In this document: positions 1-9,702 of the stretch, piece by piece | Layout of the letters: every line of letters begins with the position of its first letter | Numbering within the stretch: position 1 is the first letter of the stretch | Notes under the pieces: generated by a model | Told to the model about the DNA's origin: nothing | Seen by the model: only the letters and a program-made list of their open reading frames with translations | Databases searched by the model: none | Assembly (NCBI GenBank): GCA_002720375.1 | Contig: PBIE01000001.1 | Location: 14,887 to 49,902, forward strand | Reading direction: 5' to 3' | Length of the DNA stretch: 35,016 nucleotides | From: Crocinitomicaceae bacterium | Lineage (GTDB): Bacteria > Bacteroidota > Bacteroidia > Flavobacteriales_D > Sanyastnellaceae | Position numbers and translations under genes: made by a program

Positions 1-912
1 CTTGACAACCCCTTGGGCACCGCGAGCGGAATGTGGTTTGATCGGGATGGCGGCGTGACCGTATCGATGCCAGGTGTTCCGTATGAGATGGAACATATCC
101 TAACGCATGGGGTCGTTCCAGAAATGCGCAAGCGTTTGGTTGCGCAGGGCCGTTTGCCGCGCCGAGAGCACCGTTCCATTCTGACTATGGGCACAGGGGA
201 GAGCCAATTGGCATTGCGGATTGATGACTTGGAAACCAAATGGATGGATCAGGGAATCAAGCTGGCTTATTTGCCCAGTCCAGGAAGCGTTAGAATTCGT
301 TTAACGGCTGAGGATAAGGCTGTTGCGATATTGGATGAGGCGCGTATGGAATTGATTGTCCGTTTGGCTGAGTGGGTGGTTTCTGAGGACGGGCGAACCG
401 TGGAGCAAGAGTTGGCTGGACTGATGCTGACCAATGGCTGGACCTTGGCTGTGGCGGAAAGCTGCACTGGAGGGGGGCTTGGTGCTGCACTCGTGGCCAA
501 GCCGGGTGCGAGCGGCTATTTTTTGGGCGGCATTCAAGCGTATGCCAATTCGGTCAAGGTGGCCATGCTGGGCGTTTCCGGACACGGGTTGAACCGTCAT
601 GGTGCCGTGTCTGAACCCGTTGCGCGCGCCATGGCTGAAGGTGTACGGTCGCGTTTGGGCAGTGATTTCGGGGTTGGTATCACTGGCATAGCTGGCCCGG
701 ATGGGGGAACTGAGGCGAAGCCCGTGGGTACGGTGTTTATAGCCTGCTCAGGACCTCGGGGAACCCGTTGTGTCGAGCACCATTTTGGCCGTGATCGAAT
801 GCGCAACTTGGGCATGACAGTGCGGGCAGCATGTGCTCTCACATTGGAGGAAGGGCGTGCTTTGCAGACCGAAGGAGGTTCTCGAGCAGAAAGGGTTGCG
901 GATTCGCTTTGA
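1..912 (+). CDS. cinA: CinA family protein (competence/damage-inducible protein A), 5' truncated by window edge
   Basis: Frame open from base 1 ([13 protein letters not shown]...). MPGVPYEM motif and C-terminal CinA domain: [59 protein letters not shown]. Confidence 0.93.
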   Translation, partial: LDNPLGTASGMWFDRDGGVTVSMPGVPYEMEHILTHGVVPEMRKRLVAQGRLPRREHRSILTMGTGESQLALRIDDLETKWMDQGIKLAYLPSPGSVRIRLTAEDKAVAILDEARMELIVRLAEWVVSEDGRTVEQELAGLMLTNGWTLAVAESCTGGGLGAALVAKPGASGYFLGGIQAYANSVKVAMLGVSGHGLNRHGAVSEPVARAMAEGVRSRLGSDFGVGITGIAGPDGGTEAKPVGTVFIACSGPRGTRCVEHHFGRDRMRNLGMTVRAACALTLEEGRALQTEGGSRAERVADSL

Positions 913-977
913 AATCCGCACCTTTGCACTCCCGAATTTTTTCGGGCACACAATACGAACCCCGGAAAGCACTTCCC

Positions 978-1220
978 ATGAGCCGCATTTGTCAGTTGAC
1001 AGGTAAGAAAGTGATGGTAGGAAATAATGTGTCCCACTCTAACCGTCGGACCAAGCGTCGTTTTTATCCGAACCTGTTCAAGAAGCGCTTTTTCATTCCT
1101 GAAGAGGACCGTTGGATGACGTTGCGCGTCAGTGCATCTGGGATGCGCAATATCAATCGCCTCGGTGTCTTGGGTGCGATTGCCAAAGCCAAGGAAAAAG
1201 GCACTTGGACTGAAGCTTGA
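978..1220 (+). CDS. rpmB: 50S ribosomal protein L28
   Basis: [39 protein letters not shown]...; 80 aa. ATG at 978 inside the longer ORF 831..1220. Confidence 0.97.
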   Translation: MSRICQLTGKKVMVGNNVSHSNRRTKRRFYPNLFKKRFFIPEEDRWMTLRVSASGMRNINRLGVLGAIAKAKEKGTWTEA

Positions 1221-1237
1221 TTGTAGTTTCTGTCCGC

Positions 1238-1271
1238 GAAAAAGCCCCGCTGAATGGCGGGGCTTTTTCGT
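1238..1271. terminator. Bidirectional intrinsic terminator between rpmB and the convergent SPFH gene
   Basis: gaaaaagccccgc tgaat ggcggggctttttcg: GC-rich stem with A tract before and T tract after, between convergent genes. Confidence 0.85.
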
Positions 1272-1308
1272 GGGGTTAAAGTTTGAAGGGACTGGATTGA
1301 AAGGACCA

Positions 1309-2133
1309 TCAGTTGTTGCCTAGGATAATGGGAAGGCCATCTTCCCCTCCACCGACGACGACGACTTTGCTGTTTGGACTTTCGGCCAGCTTTTGTGTGG
1401 CTTCAATGCCCTTCCATCGGAGGAGTTCGTCTGAAATTCCTTCAGAGACGATTTCCTGAAAGTCTTTGATTCCCTTTGCTTCGATTCGCTTGCGTTCCGC
1501 CTCTTTGCTCTCCTTCTCAAGGCGAAACTCATATTCGAGTGACTCTTGTTCCTGTTGAAGCTTTCGTTCTATAGCCTCTTCTAGGGTCTCAGGCAATCGG
1601 ATGTTTCGGATGAGCACGTCATTAAGTTGGATAAAGTTGGCGGCCAGCTTCTCCCGCAGGCGTTCTTGTATCTCCACTTGAATTTGCTCGCGTTTGGATG
1701 TGTTGATTTCCTCAGGCAGATACTTTGCAAAAACCTCTCTGGATACAGACCGCATTGACGGCACGATGACGGCTTCTTCATATCCGCGTCCCCGTTCTAT
1801 TTCCAAGTCACCAAGGTCTTTGAGAACAGGTTGGTGAAAGACGGTCATGTCCAATTGGATTTTTAAGAGGTTGGACGAAAGGACGTCCAATTTTTGCTGG
1901 GCTTCTTTCTGACGCACTTCATAAACCAGAATGCGGTCCCAGGGCGCTTTAAAATGGAACCCTTGGTCTACGGGCATTTCGTCGGGGTTGATCCCGCCAG
2001 AGAACGTTCGGAAAACAAGGCCTGCGTAGCCTGAGGGAATCGTGAAGGTGATCGAGGACCAACTGACGAGTAAGGCCACGACGAGACCGGAAATCAAAGC
2101 GACAAGGCGCAGGGGGCGGGTTGATGAATCCAT
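1309..2133 (-). CDS. SPFH/prohibitin family membrane protein
   Basis: N-terminal TM (LVALISGLVVALLVSWSSITF), then IPSGYAGLVFRTFSGG, VRQKEAQQKLDVLSSNLLKIQLDMTVFHQP, IEVQIEERL-like heptads, RLPETLEEAIERKLQQEQESLEYEFRLEKESKEAERKRIEA typical of prohibitins. Confidence 0.9.
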   Translation of the reverse strand: MDSSTRPLRLVALISGLVVALLVSWSSITFTIPSGYAGLVFRTFSGGINPDEMPVDQGFHFKAPWDRILVYEVRQKEAQQKLDVLSSNLLKIQLDMTVFHQPVLKDLGDLEIERGRGYEEAVIVPSMRSVSREVFAKYLPEEINTSKREQIQVEIQERLREKLAANFIQLNDVLIRNIRLPETLEEAIERKLQQEQESLEYEFRLEKESKEAERKRIEAKGIKDFQEIVSEGISDELLRWKGIEATQKLAESPNSKVVVVGGGEDGLPIILGNN

Positions 2134-2179
2134 GCTCCTAAACTAAGGTTAAGGGCCTTTGGTTGGGCGTGGTTTGTGA

Positions 2180-4279
2180 TTAATAGGTGCCTGCCCATCG
2201 GCGGACCATCCACTCAGTGCAAAGCAACAGCAGCAGGACCGCCATTAAAGCCTTCCAGCCGATGAGGTCTTGGAGTCTCTCGGAGAGAGACAACTCGGGA
2301 ATAAACCGCTCGGAGGCCATCAAAGTGGCAGACAAAGCATCCAGATCACTGGGGCTGAAGACGAGTCCCCCAGTGGATTCCGCCATCCTTAAGAGTTTGT
2401 CGTGATTTGCAGGACGCCCATTGAGTTCGAGCTGTATCTCGCGGATTTCGAGGGTGCCTGAACGGTTATATTGGGTATTTGCTACTTCTGTGTTGGCCGT
2501 CCATCGATAGGTGCCTTTTGGCAGGCGGCCAGCATCGAGCGCATAGCTGCCCATCGTCGTGGAGGAGAACCGATAGTCGTATGCAGTACCCGTGCTGTCC
2601 AAGAGGGTCAGTGAGATATCTGCGCCTCGCAATGGTTGGAGGGTGGCATCGTACACGCGCGCTTCAAAAGTCAGCCGTTGGTCCTCATCTAAGATGCGCG
2701 GTGCCTCGACGCGGAAACGGTCTATTCCGGGGTCGGAGGTGAGGTATTGGGCGAGTTTTGAGACGAGGTCATCGAATGCTTTGTGCGATCCGGTTCGCAG
2801 ATAGCCCACTTGGCGCCATCGCCAGCTTCCTTCGCCGAGGAGGACCATCAGGCGACCCTTGCTGGTTTGCGCCACGGTGAGCAGGGGGTCTTCGGTTGTG
2901 ATGCCGCCAATCCGTTGAAAGAGTAGGGGGGTGTGGGCTGAACCCCATGTGGTTTCACCAAAAGGGGTGACCAGTGGCGGTACTTCCGCGAGCATGGTCT
3001 CCAGTGCGTCATTGGGATGGAAGTGAGGGAATGCTGGATTCACAGAACCGCGCGGGTCGGTTGTAAGGCCCGATCGCGTGGGCCTGACATCCACGCCGAT
3101 TCCCAAATCGCGAAGTGCTGAAAAGTCGGCTTGTGCATCAACGATGATGCCGATTGGCCACCCATTTTGTTGCACGGCTCGGAACAGGTCTCGGGTGTCT
3201 TGGTCTCCAGGGTTGAAACCAAAAAACAGCACACCATCCCACAGGCCATCGGCGCCATCTGAAATGTTGACGTTTTGGGCGGTTTCTTGCGCGATCTCAT
3301 AGTTGGGGTTGCCTGAGAGTGCATTGGACCATGCACCCCGGTCGGGATGTGGGGCGTTGCTCAGAAGCAGAATGCGTTTTTTCCTTTCGATGACGTCTAT
3401 TGTCACCGAACGGCGGTTGTTGTCTGTATTGGACTCACCCTCCACTTTGTCTAGTGACACAGTATATCGTTGTATGCCGGGAGAGGTTGCTTCCACCAAG
3501 AATGTGGCCCTTGTGGGTGCGCCACCTGGAGCCAATTCCACGGTTTGGGAGCGGCGGATACCAAGGCCTGTTAGGGACACCTGAACAGCGCCTGATACGC
3601 CTTGACTGCCCACTTCAACTTCAATTGGGAATCGGTTGCCTAGTCCGGCTATGTCATTGTGGAGTAGCCGGTCAATTCGTATGTCCTTTTGAAGGGTGGT
3701 GTCTCCCAAGGAGATGAAGTGGACAGGACTTCCAAAGTGGAAGCCTCTGGATTCTGGGTCTTTTCCGCGATTGAATCGTCCGTCGGTTGCAATGACCATG
3801 GCCCCAACTGGTCTTCCTGTCCATTGTCCTTCGATGGCGTTCAGGGCTGCTGAAAGGTCTGTAATCGGTGCATTGAGTGCCATTGAGTCGCCTTCCCAAG
3901 GAAACAAATCGGATCCGAACCCATACGTTGCCATTTGGGCGCCGGGCTTTCCCTGCTCAGCGGGCAGGGAGGCCATCCATGTGTTGAGGTTTTGCGTCCA
4001 GTCTGGGTGCGTCTGTCCAACGGATCGACTGGCATCTTGTAGAATAATCAGGGCCGGTTGCGTGGTGGATCGCTCTTCGCTCTTTAGAACTGGGCGAAAC
4101 AGCAGCAACAAAAGTGTGGCAAGCACCAATGCCCTGAGGATGCCCAGCGCGGCGCGAAGGGCTCCCGGAATGTGACGGTTGCCGCGGTCGATCCGGTAAA
4201 GCAATGCAGCGGCCATGACCACGAGGCCAATGGCCGGCGCGACTTGCATCCAGGGGGCATCGAGAATGAGTTCGCGCAT
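2180..4279 (-). CDS. VWA-domain membrane protein with glutamine-amidotransferase-like region and C-terminal TM
   Basis: Two N-terminal hydrophobic segments. MIDAS-like DASRS (QDASRSVG) and VIATDGRFNRG. RKKRILLLSNAPHPDRGAW region resembles GATase-like domains of BatA-type proteins. C-terminal TM LMAVLLLLLCTEWMVRRW. Confidence 0.75.
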   Translation of the reverse strand: MRELILDAPWMQVAPAIGLVVMAAALLYRIDRGNRHIPGALRAALGILRALVLATLLLLLFRPVLKSEERSTTQPALIILQDASRSVGQTHPDWTQNLNTWMASLPAEQGKPGAQMATYGFGSDLFPWEGDSMALNAPITDLSAALNAIEGQWTGRPVGAMVIATDGRFNRGKDPESRGFHFGSPVHFISLGDTTLQKDIRIDRLLHNDIAGLGNRFPIEVEVGSQGVSGAVQVSLTGLGIRRSQTVELAPGGAPTRATFLVEATSPGIQRYTVSLDKVEGESNTDNNRRSVTIDVIERKKRILLLSNAPHPDRGAWSNALSGNPNYEIAQETAQNVNISDGADGLWDGVLFFGFNPGDQDTRDLFRAVQQNGWPIGIIVDAQADFSALRDLGIGVDVRPTRSGLTTDPRGSVNPAFPHFHPNDALETMLAEVPPLVTPFGETTWGSAHTPLLFQRIGGITTEDPLLTVAQTSKGRLMVLLGEGSWRWRQVGYLRTGSHKAFDDLVSKLAQYLTSDPGIDRFRVEAPRILDEDQRLTFEARVYDATLQPLRGADISLTLLDSTGTAYDYRFSSTTMGSYALDAGRLPKGTYRWTANTEVANTQYNRSGTLEIREIQLELNGRPANHDKLLRMAESTGGLVFSPSDLDALSATLMASERFIPELSLSERLQDLIGWKALMAVLLLLLCTEWMVRRWAGTY

Positions 4280-4288
4280 GGCGCGAAA

Positions 4289-5035
4289 TTACATTCGCAT
4301 TCCGCCGTCCACGGACAGCGTTTGGCCGGTGATGTACGCGCTCATATCGGACGCCAGAAAGACGCATGCGTCGGCAACATCTTCGGGCTTTCCGCCGCGC
4401 TTAAGTGGAATGGCGTCTCGCCACCCTTGAACCGTTCCTTCGTCTAATGCGTCGGTCATTTCCGTCTCGATGAAGCCTGGTGCAATGGCGTTGCACCTGA
4501 TGTTTCGGCTTCCGAGTTCCAGTGCTACACTCTTCGTGAAGCCTAGGATACCGGCTTTAGAAGCGGCGTAGTTTGCTTGGCCAGCATTTCCTTGGATGCC
4601 AACCACGCTGGACATGTTAATTATGCTTCCAGTACGGGCCTTGAGCATGGTCCGAAGGACCCCTTTGGTGAGATTGAAACAGCTTTTCAAATTCACCTGC
4701 ATGATGTCGTCCCATTGGTCCTCCGACATTCGCATTAAGAGGGTGTCTCGCGTAATTCCCGCGTTGTTAATCAGGATGTCGACTGTTCCGAAGGCCGCGA
4801 CAACGTCCTTGACAAGGGCTTCGCTTTGTTCGAGGCTACCGGCATCTGACTTGAAGCCTTTTGCAGTGCCTCCTGATGCGGTTAACTCCTTTTCGAGTGT
4901 CACCGCTTCATCTTCGCTTGATCTAAACGTAAAGGCGACAGTGGCGCCTTCTTGGACGAAGCGCTGGGCGATGGATTTTCCGATGCCGCGTGATGCGCCG
5001 GTGATCAGCGCAACTTTTCCTTGCAGTAGGGCCAT
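4289..5035 (-). CDS. fabG: 3-oxoacyl-[acyl-carrier-protein] reductase
   Basis: SDR fold: VALITGASRGIGKSIA, LINNAGITRD, NMSSVVGIQGNAGQANYAASKAG, YITGQTLSVDGGMRM. Start set at ATG 5035 (MALLQGKVAL). Confidence 0.95.
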   Translation of the reverse strand: MALLQGKVALITGASRGIGKSIAQRFVQEGATVAFTFRSSEDEAVTLEKELTASGGTAKGFKSDAGSLEQSEALVKDVVAAFGTVDILINNAGITRDTLLMRMSEDQWDDIMQVNLKSCFNLTKGVLRTMLKARTGSIINMSSVVGIQGNAGQANYAASKAGILGFTKSVALELGSRNIRCNAIAPGFIETEMTDALDEGTVQGWRDAIPLKRGGKPEDVADACVFLASDMSAYITGQTLSVDGGMRM

Positions 5036-5074
5036 GGGGTCAATTTGGGGCCGCAAGATAGCCGGGGTAGGGTT

Positions 5075-5878
5075 TCAATTTGGTGGTTTAAGGAGGTCGG
5101 CTGCTTCGGCGATAAGTTCCGCCACGTCCTTCACGTCAATGTCTCCCTCTTTTTCCGCGTTTTTCACACCGTCCGTCATCATGGTGTTGCAGAACGGGCA
5201 CCCTGTCGCAATGACCTTTGCTCCCGTTTCGAGGGCGTCGTCTGTGCGCGCATGGTTGACCTCCCGGTTGCCTTTTTCTGCATCCTTGAACATTTGTGCC
5301 CCTCCAGCGCCGCAGCAGAGGCCTTTGCTTTTGCACCGCCTCATTTCGACGAGGTCGGCGTCCAGGGCCTCCAGTGCTGACCTTGGGGCCTCGTATTCTC
5401 CATTGCCCCGGCCGAGGTAGCAAGGGTCGTGGAAGGTGATGCGCCGCCCGACGAATGGATTTTTATCGGCAATGCGCAGGCGACCGCTGTCGATGAGTTC
5501 TTGGATGAATTGCGTGTGGTGCAAAACCTCGTATTCGCCACCCAGTTCTGGATACTCGTTTTTGATGGTATTCAAACAGTGCGGGCAGCCGGTCACGATG
5601 CGTTTCACGCCATACCCATTGAGTACCATGATGTTTTGTGCGGCCTGCATTTGGAATAGGAATTCATTCCCCGCACGTTTGGCGGGGTCTCCAGTGCAGG
5701 ATTCTTCTGCACCAAGCACTGCAAAGGGAACCTCTGAGGCTTGTAGGATTCGCGCAATGGCCTTCGTGATGCGTTTCGCACGGTCGTCGAAACTGCCTGC
5801 ACAGCCCACCCAGAAGAGGACTTCAGGGGTCTCTCCACGCGCGTTCATTTCTGCGAGGGTGGGGACAGTCATGGCCAT
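5075..5878 (-). CDS. (Fe-S)-binding oxidoreductase subunit, CCG-domain (HdrB/LutA/GlpC-like)
   Basis: VGCAGSFDDRAKRI, VTGCPHCLNTIKNEYPELGG, FHDPCYLGRGNGEYEAPR, KGLCCGAGGAQMF, VIATGCPFCNTMM. Confidence 0.9.
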   Translation of the reverse strand: MAMTVPTLAEMNARGETPEVLFWVGCAGSFDDRAKRITKAIARILQASEVPFAVLGAEESCTGDPAKRAGNEFLFQMQAAQNIMVLNGYGVKRIVTGCPHCLNTIKNEYPELGGEYEVLHHTQFIQELIDSGRLRIADKNPFVGRRITFHDPCYLGRGNGEYEAPRSALEALDADLVEMRRCKSKGLCCGAGGAQMFKDAEKGNREVNHARTDDALETGAKVIATGCPFCNTMMTDGVKNAEKEGDIDVKDVAELIAEAADLLKPPN

Positions 5879-5884
5879 ATGGAT

Positions 5885-7258
5885 TCAGGATTCATTGGCG
5901 ATTTCATCTGTCCACTTTCCCCGGTCGGTTGCGGGAAATGCCCAAGGCGCTCCGTTGTTTTCAATGTTATTGAACATTGCCGTGATGGGTTCGGGTGCCT
6001 TGCTGTCCTCCATAATAAGGCTTCTCCTCATGTCCAATATGATGCCCATGGGATTGATGTTGACTGGGCACGCGTCTACGCAGGCTTGACAGCTGGTGCA
6101 AGCCCACAGTTCTTCTTCACTGATGTAGTCTCCGAGCAGTGATTTGCCGTCCCCGTTGCCCCAACTTCCACCAGCTGCGTCAATGGAACGCCCTACTTCT
6201 TCCACCCGGTCTCGGGTGTCCATCATGATTTTGCGGGGGCTGAGTAGCTTGCCCGTTGTATTGGCGGGACATACCGATGTACAGCGCCCGCATTCCGTGC
6301 AGGTATAGGCTTCCATCAACTGCTTCCAAGTGAGGTCCTTTACGTCTTTGGCTCCAAATGAGACTGGCTCTGCGGGGGCATCACCTGCGGGCTCTGGAGT
6401 TGCGGCAAAAGGGTCGCCGCTCATCATGAGGTCCACTTCCTTTTTTACAGAGGTCATGTTGTCGAGACGGCCGGATGGTGTTAAATCACTGTACCATGTG
6501 TTGGGAAAGGCGAGGAAGATGTGGAAGTGCTTTGAGTAGGGCACGTATACAAGAAAGGCCAGAATGCCCGCGATGTGGAACCACCACGTACCGCGTTCCA
6601 AAGCCACGATACCTCCGTCCGATAATCCGTCATAAAGGGGTATTAACCATTTGCTGACGGGGAACGACCCCGCCTCAATGTAGTGGTGTGGGTCGGTCCA
6701 AACCCCCTCAATTATTCTGGATTGTGCGATGCTGTCTGCCGCATTCATGGACAGAAGGGCGAACATGAGCAGGACCTCAACTACGAGGATAATGTTGGCA
6801 TCGTTTTTAGGCCAGCCTGCCATTTCGGGATTTCTAAAGCGAGCGATGGGAAGCAGATTGCGTCGAATCAGGAACACGACGCAAGCCACGAGGACCCCGA
6901 ATGCAAGCCACTCAAACGTGCCGATCAGGAAATCGTACAATCCGCCCAAGAATGGCGCAAAGACCCGGTGGGTTCCAAACAGGCCATCGATCAATATCTC
7001 AAGGACTTCGATGTTGATGAGAATGAAGCCAACGTAAATCAGGATGTGCATGATGCCTGCGACAGGACGCACCACCATTTTGGATTGTCCCATGGCCACC
7101 CGAGCCATGGTTAACCAGCGCTCTTTGGGACGGTCGGTCAGGTCGATGTCCCTGCCAAGGTGGATGTTTCGGCGAATGGTTCCTATGCGGCGAGCAAAGA
7201 AGAATCCCGCAGTTCCCAGTAGCAGGGCAAAGGCCAATTGTCCAACGAAGTGGGGCAT
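5885..7258 (-). CDS. Membrane-bound 4Fe-4S ferredoxin-type oxidoreductase subunit (HdrE/NarI-like TM domain plus two 4Fe-4S clusters)
   Basis: Several TM helices in the N-terminal ~260 aa, then CTECGRCTSVCP and CTSCQACVDACP cluster motifs. Adjacent to the CCG-domain subunit. Confidence 0.88.
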   Translation of the reverse strand: MPHFVGQLAFALLLGTAGFFFARRIGTIRRNIHLGRDIDLTDRPKERWLTMARVAMGQSKMVVRPVAGIMHILIYVGFILINIEVLEILIDGLFGTHRVFAPFLGGLYDFLIGTFEWLAFGVLVACVVFLIRRNLLPIARFRNPEMAGWPKNDANIILVVEVLLMFALLSMNAADSIAQSRIIEGVWTDPHHYIEAGSFPVSKWLIPLYDGLSDGGIVALERGTWWFHIAGILAFLVYVPYSKHFHIFLAFPNTWYSDLTPSGRLDNMTSVKKEVDLMMSGDPFAATPEPAGDAPAEPVSFGAKDVKDLTWKQLMEAYTCTECGRCTSVCPANTTGKLLSPRKIMMDTRDRVEEVGRSIDAAGGSWGNGDGKSLLGDYISEEELWACTSCQACVDACPVNINPMGIILDMRRSLIMEDSKAPEPITAMFNNIENNGAPWAFPATDRGKWTDEIANES

Positions 7259-7271
7259 GGGCGGTCCTGCG

Positions 7272-8318
7272 TCAATTTTCTTGTGTCTCGCGCTCGTCGA
7301 GTTCGGCGTCTATGAGGCGTTGCAAGCGTTCGAGTTCCTTTTCGCTTAATTTCCGCTTTTCTCGGCCACCAAACACAGAAACGCGCACGTACCGCTGGGG
7401 ATTGAGGTATAAATCGTTCAAAAGGAACTGCAATTCTTTATTGGTGGCCATCAGGCCTTCGTGCAGGCTGTCGCTTTTGAGGATTTTTCCGAGGCTGCCT
7501 TCTCCTGCATTGAGTCCTTCTAGAACGCGATTGAGTTCGGCAATGGACACGTCCGCCCTGCGAAGGGTAGAGGCCAGTTGGAGGTTAGCAAGGGAGTCCG
7601 AGATTTGGCTGAAGTTGCTCAAGGCGTTGGAGAGGTTTCCCTGTTGGTTGTTGATGAAGCCGGTGAGTTCTTCCATGTTGTTCACGATGCCGTGAAGTGC
7701 TTCTCGGTTTTCCTCAACAGTCATGTCCAGCGTTTGCGAAGTGCTTTCGAGGTTTTCCATGGTCCTTTGGATGCTTTCAAAGGCCTTGGGCAACCCTTGG
7801 GTTGCGCTGTCTTGGAAGACAGTTTGCAAGTTGAGGAGGATTTCATCGACTCCTGCGATTAGCTGATCAGTGCGCTGGCGCAGGGGAATCAACTCCTGCT
7901 TGACCGATTCGGCGATGCCCATTTCGATTTCCGAAGGAAGGGTGTCTCCGGTTTGGATGAGCGAAGAACTGCGTCCGGCAATCAGGTCAATGGCCTTGGT
8001 ACCGAACAGGTCATTGGATACGATGCGCGCCTTGGTGTCGTCAGGGAGTTGAAGTTTGGATTGTTCGATGAGGAAGGTGACATGCAGGGTTCCGTTTCCC
8101 CTTGCATCGAAGTCAATTCCCGATACTTGGCCGACTTTGAATCCATTGACCACGACAGGGTTGGAGACCGCAAGTCCATCAATTCGATCGTACACAGCGT
8201 GGAACTCCCGGCCATGGCCTAGCGGGTTGAAGCCCTTCAGGTAGTTTACACCCAGCACAAGCAAAACCCCGCCCATCAGGACGAGCACTCCAATTTTGAT
8301 TTCCCTGCTTTTCTGCAT
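7272..8318 (-). CDS. MCE/MlaD family protein
   Basis: Single N-terminal TM (IKIGVLVLMGGVLLVLGVNYLKG), MCE domain (FHAVYDRIDGLAVSNPVVVNGFKVGQVSGIDF), long coiled-coil-like C-terminus. Confidence 0.93.
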   Translation of the reverse strand: MQKSREIKIGVLVLMGGVLLVLGVNYLKGFNPLGHGREFHAVYDRIDGLAVSNPVVVNGFKVGQVSGIDFDARGNGTLHVTFLIEQSKLQLPDDTKARIVSNDLFGTKAIDLIAGRSSSLIQTGDTLPSEIEMGIAESVKQELIPLRQRTDQLIAGVDEILLNLQTVFQDSATQGLPKAFESIQRTMENLESTSQTLDMTVEENREALHGIVNNMEELTGFINNQQGNLSNALSNFSQISDSLANLQLASTLRRADVSIAELNRVLEGLNAGEGSLGKILKSDSLHEGLMATNKELQFLLNDLYLNPQRYVRVSVFGGREKRKLSEKELERLQRLIDAELDERETQEN

Positions 8319-8331
8319 GCGATATGAGGGG

Positions 8332-9579
8332 TCAGTCCTTGGCCTTTTTCAGCGCGGATTCGAGGGGAATTCTGAGTCCGTTCTCGAATGCAATGACAAA
8401 AGCGTCCGGAAAGCCGTTCTTCCGCAAGGTATCGCGCATCAGGCAGGCTTCCGAATAAGAAGACGTAGACCCGACCCGGTACTTGTAAACGTTGCCAATC
8501 TGTTGTTGCGACGTATGTGGCACTTGGAAGCCACCTGGTCCGGTCAAAGGGGCGCCGCGTCGATTGCTTGCTGCTTGCACTGAAAAACAGAAGTCGCCAT
8601 TGCAAGTCGAGGCAATGGATGTGTGCCACATAGGCTGTCTTTTTGTCTCAGGGTTTGTGTCCTGCGTGCCTCTCCTTGTCTCTTCGGTTTCTTTTTTGTC
8701 CGTGGTTTTTTCATTCGCCTCTTGAACTTCGGCTTCTAGACTGAACCACCGCTGGGAATAGTCCCGGAAGGCACGAAAGAGGGCGCTGGACATGTAGTCT
8801 TGTCCTAAATCTGAGTGCAGGAAGTCCTCTTCTTTTGGATTGGTAAGGAATCCGAGTTCAACCAGCACGCTGGGCATACTGGCATAGGCGGTGACGTAGT
8901 AGGGAGCTTGGCGCACACCGCGGTCTTTCCTGCCAACGCGTTGCCTGAATTGGGTTTGAATTAGCTCGGCCAATTGCAGGCTTCGTCCGAGGTAAATTTC
9001 CTGTTTCAGCGCGAGGGCGATGAAAGTGTCTGGGTCATCGGGGTCAAATCCCTCTGCATCTTTTTCGTTGAAAACGGCCGCATTTTCCTTTGCAGCAACC
9101 CTCAGACTGGCTTCGCTTTTGTCTAGTCCCATTACAAACGTTGAAGTGCCTGTAACCGAGGATTTTTCGAAGCTGTCGCAGTGAATGGAAAGGAGAAGGT
9201 CCGCCTGTGACTCATTGGCAGTTCGAACCCGTTCGGAGAGCGTGGGGTAGGTGTCTCCAGTTCGCGTCATGATGACTTGCACGCCTGGGATTCGTTCTTC
9301 GATGTAGGCTGCTGTTTTGCGGGCTACTGCGAGGGTGATGTCCTTTTCAGATGTCCGGTAGCGGCCAGTTCCTAAATTTCCGGGGTCTTTACCGCCATGC
9401 CCTGCGTCGATTACGACCGTCATGGCCGGCTCTTTTGGGGGGTGAAATGCGCTGCCCAAAAGCAGGACGAGGGTGCAGATGAGGAGGACCGCTGATTTTG
9501 GCCAATATGTAGGGGTCGAGAGGCCGTTTGGACTGCCTGAATTTGGGGTTATGGAAAGGCTGAAATCTTGAGGTGCCAT
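8332..9579 (-). CDS. N-acetylmuramoyl-L-alanine amidase (Amidase_3) with C-terminal SPOR-like region
   Basis: VVIDAGHGGKDPGN, IMTRTGDTYPTLSERVRTAN, LLLSIHCDSF, VLVELGFLTNPKEEDFL. C-terminal YKYRVGSTSSYSEACLMRDTLRKNGFPDAFVIAF is SPOR-like. Start placed at ATG 9579 (MAPQDFSLS). Confidence 0.92.
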   Translation of the reverse strand: MAPQDFSLSITPNSGSPNGLSTPTYWPKSAVLLICTLVLLLGSAFHPPKEPAMTVVIDAGHGGKDPGNLGTGRYRTSEKDITLAVARKTAAYIEERIPGVQVIMTRTGDTYPTLSERVRTANESQADLLLSIHCDSFEKSSVTGTSTFVMGLDKSEASLRVAAKENAAVFNEKDAEGFDPDDPDTFIALALKQEIYLGRSLQLAELIQTQFRQRVGRKDRGVRQAPYYVTAYASMPSVLVELGFLTNPKEEDFLHSDLGQDYMSSALFRAFRDYSQRWFSLEAEVQEANEKTTDKKETEETRRGTQDTNPETKRQPMWHTSIASTCNGDFCFSVQAASNRRGAPLTGPGGFQVPHTSQQQIGNVYKYRVGSTSSYSEACLMRDTLRKNGFPDAFVIAFENGLRIPLESALKKAKD

Positions 9580-9702
9580 TCGAGGAGTGAAACTATCTAG
9601 CTTTGACGGGTATCCGGGCCCGGGTGTGTCTGGAATTTTCGCCGCCCGTTGTTGGCAAACCAGACTGCATACCGACAGGACGAATTCCACGTTGATGCCT
9701 AC

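Noticed and set aside
831-977. N-terminal extension of the rpmB ORF (831..1220)
   Set aside because: Overlaps the cinA 3' end; L28 proteins begin at the conserved MSRICQ, so the real start is 978.
3696-4175. 159-aa plus-strand ORF antisense to the VWA gene
   Set aside because: No recognisable motifs; lies opposite a well-supported coding frame, a typical shadow ORF in GC-rich DNA.
4596-5420. 274-aa plus-strand ORF
   Set aside because: Antisense to fabG and the CCG-domain gene; low-complexity Ser/Arg-rich translation without domain signatures.
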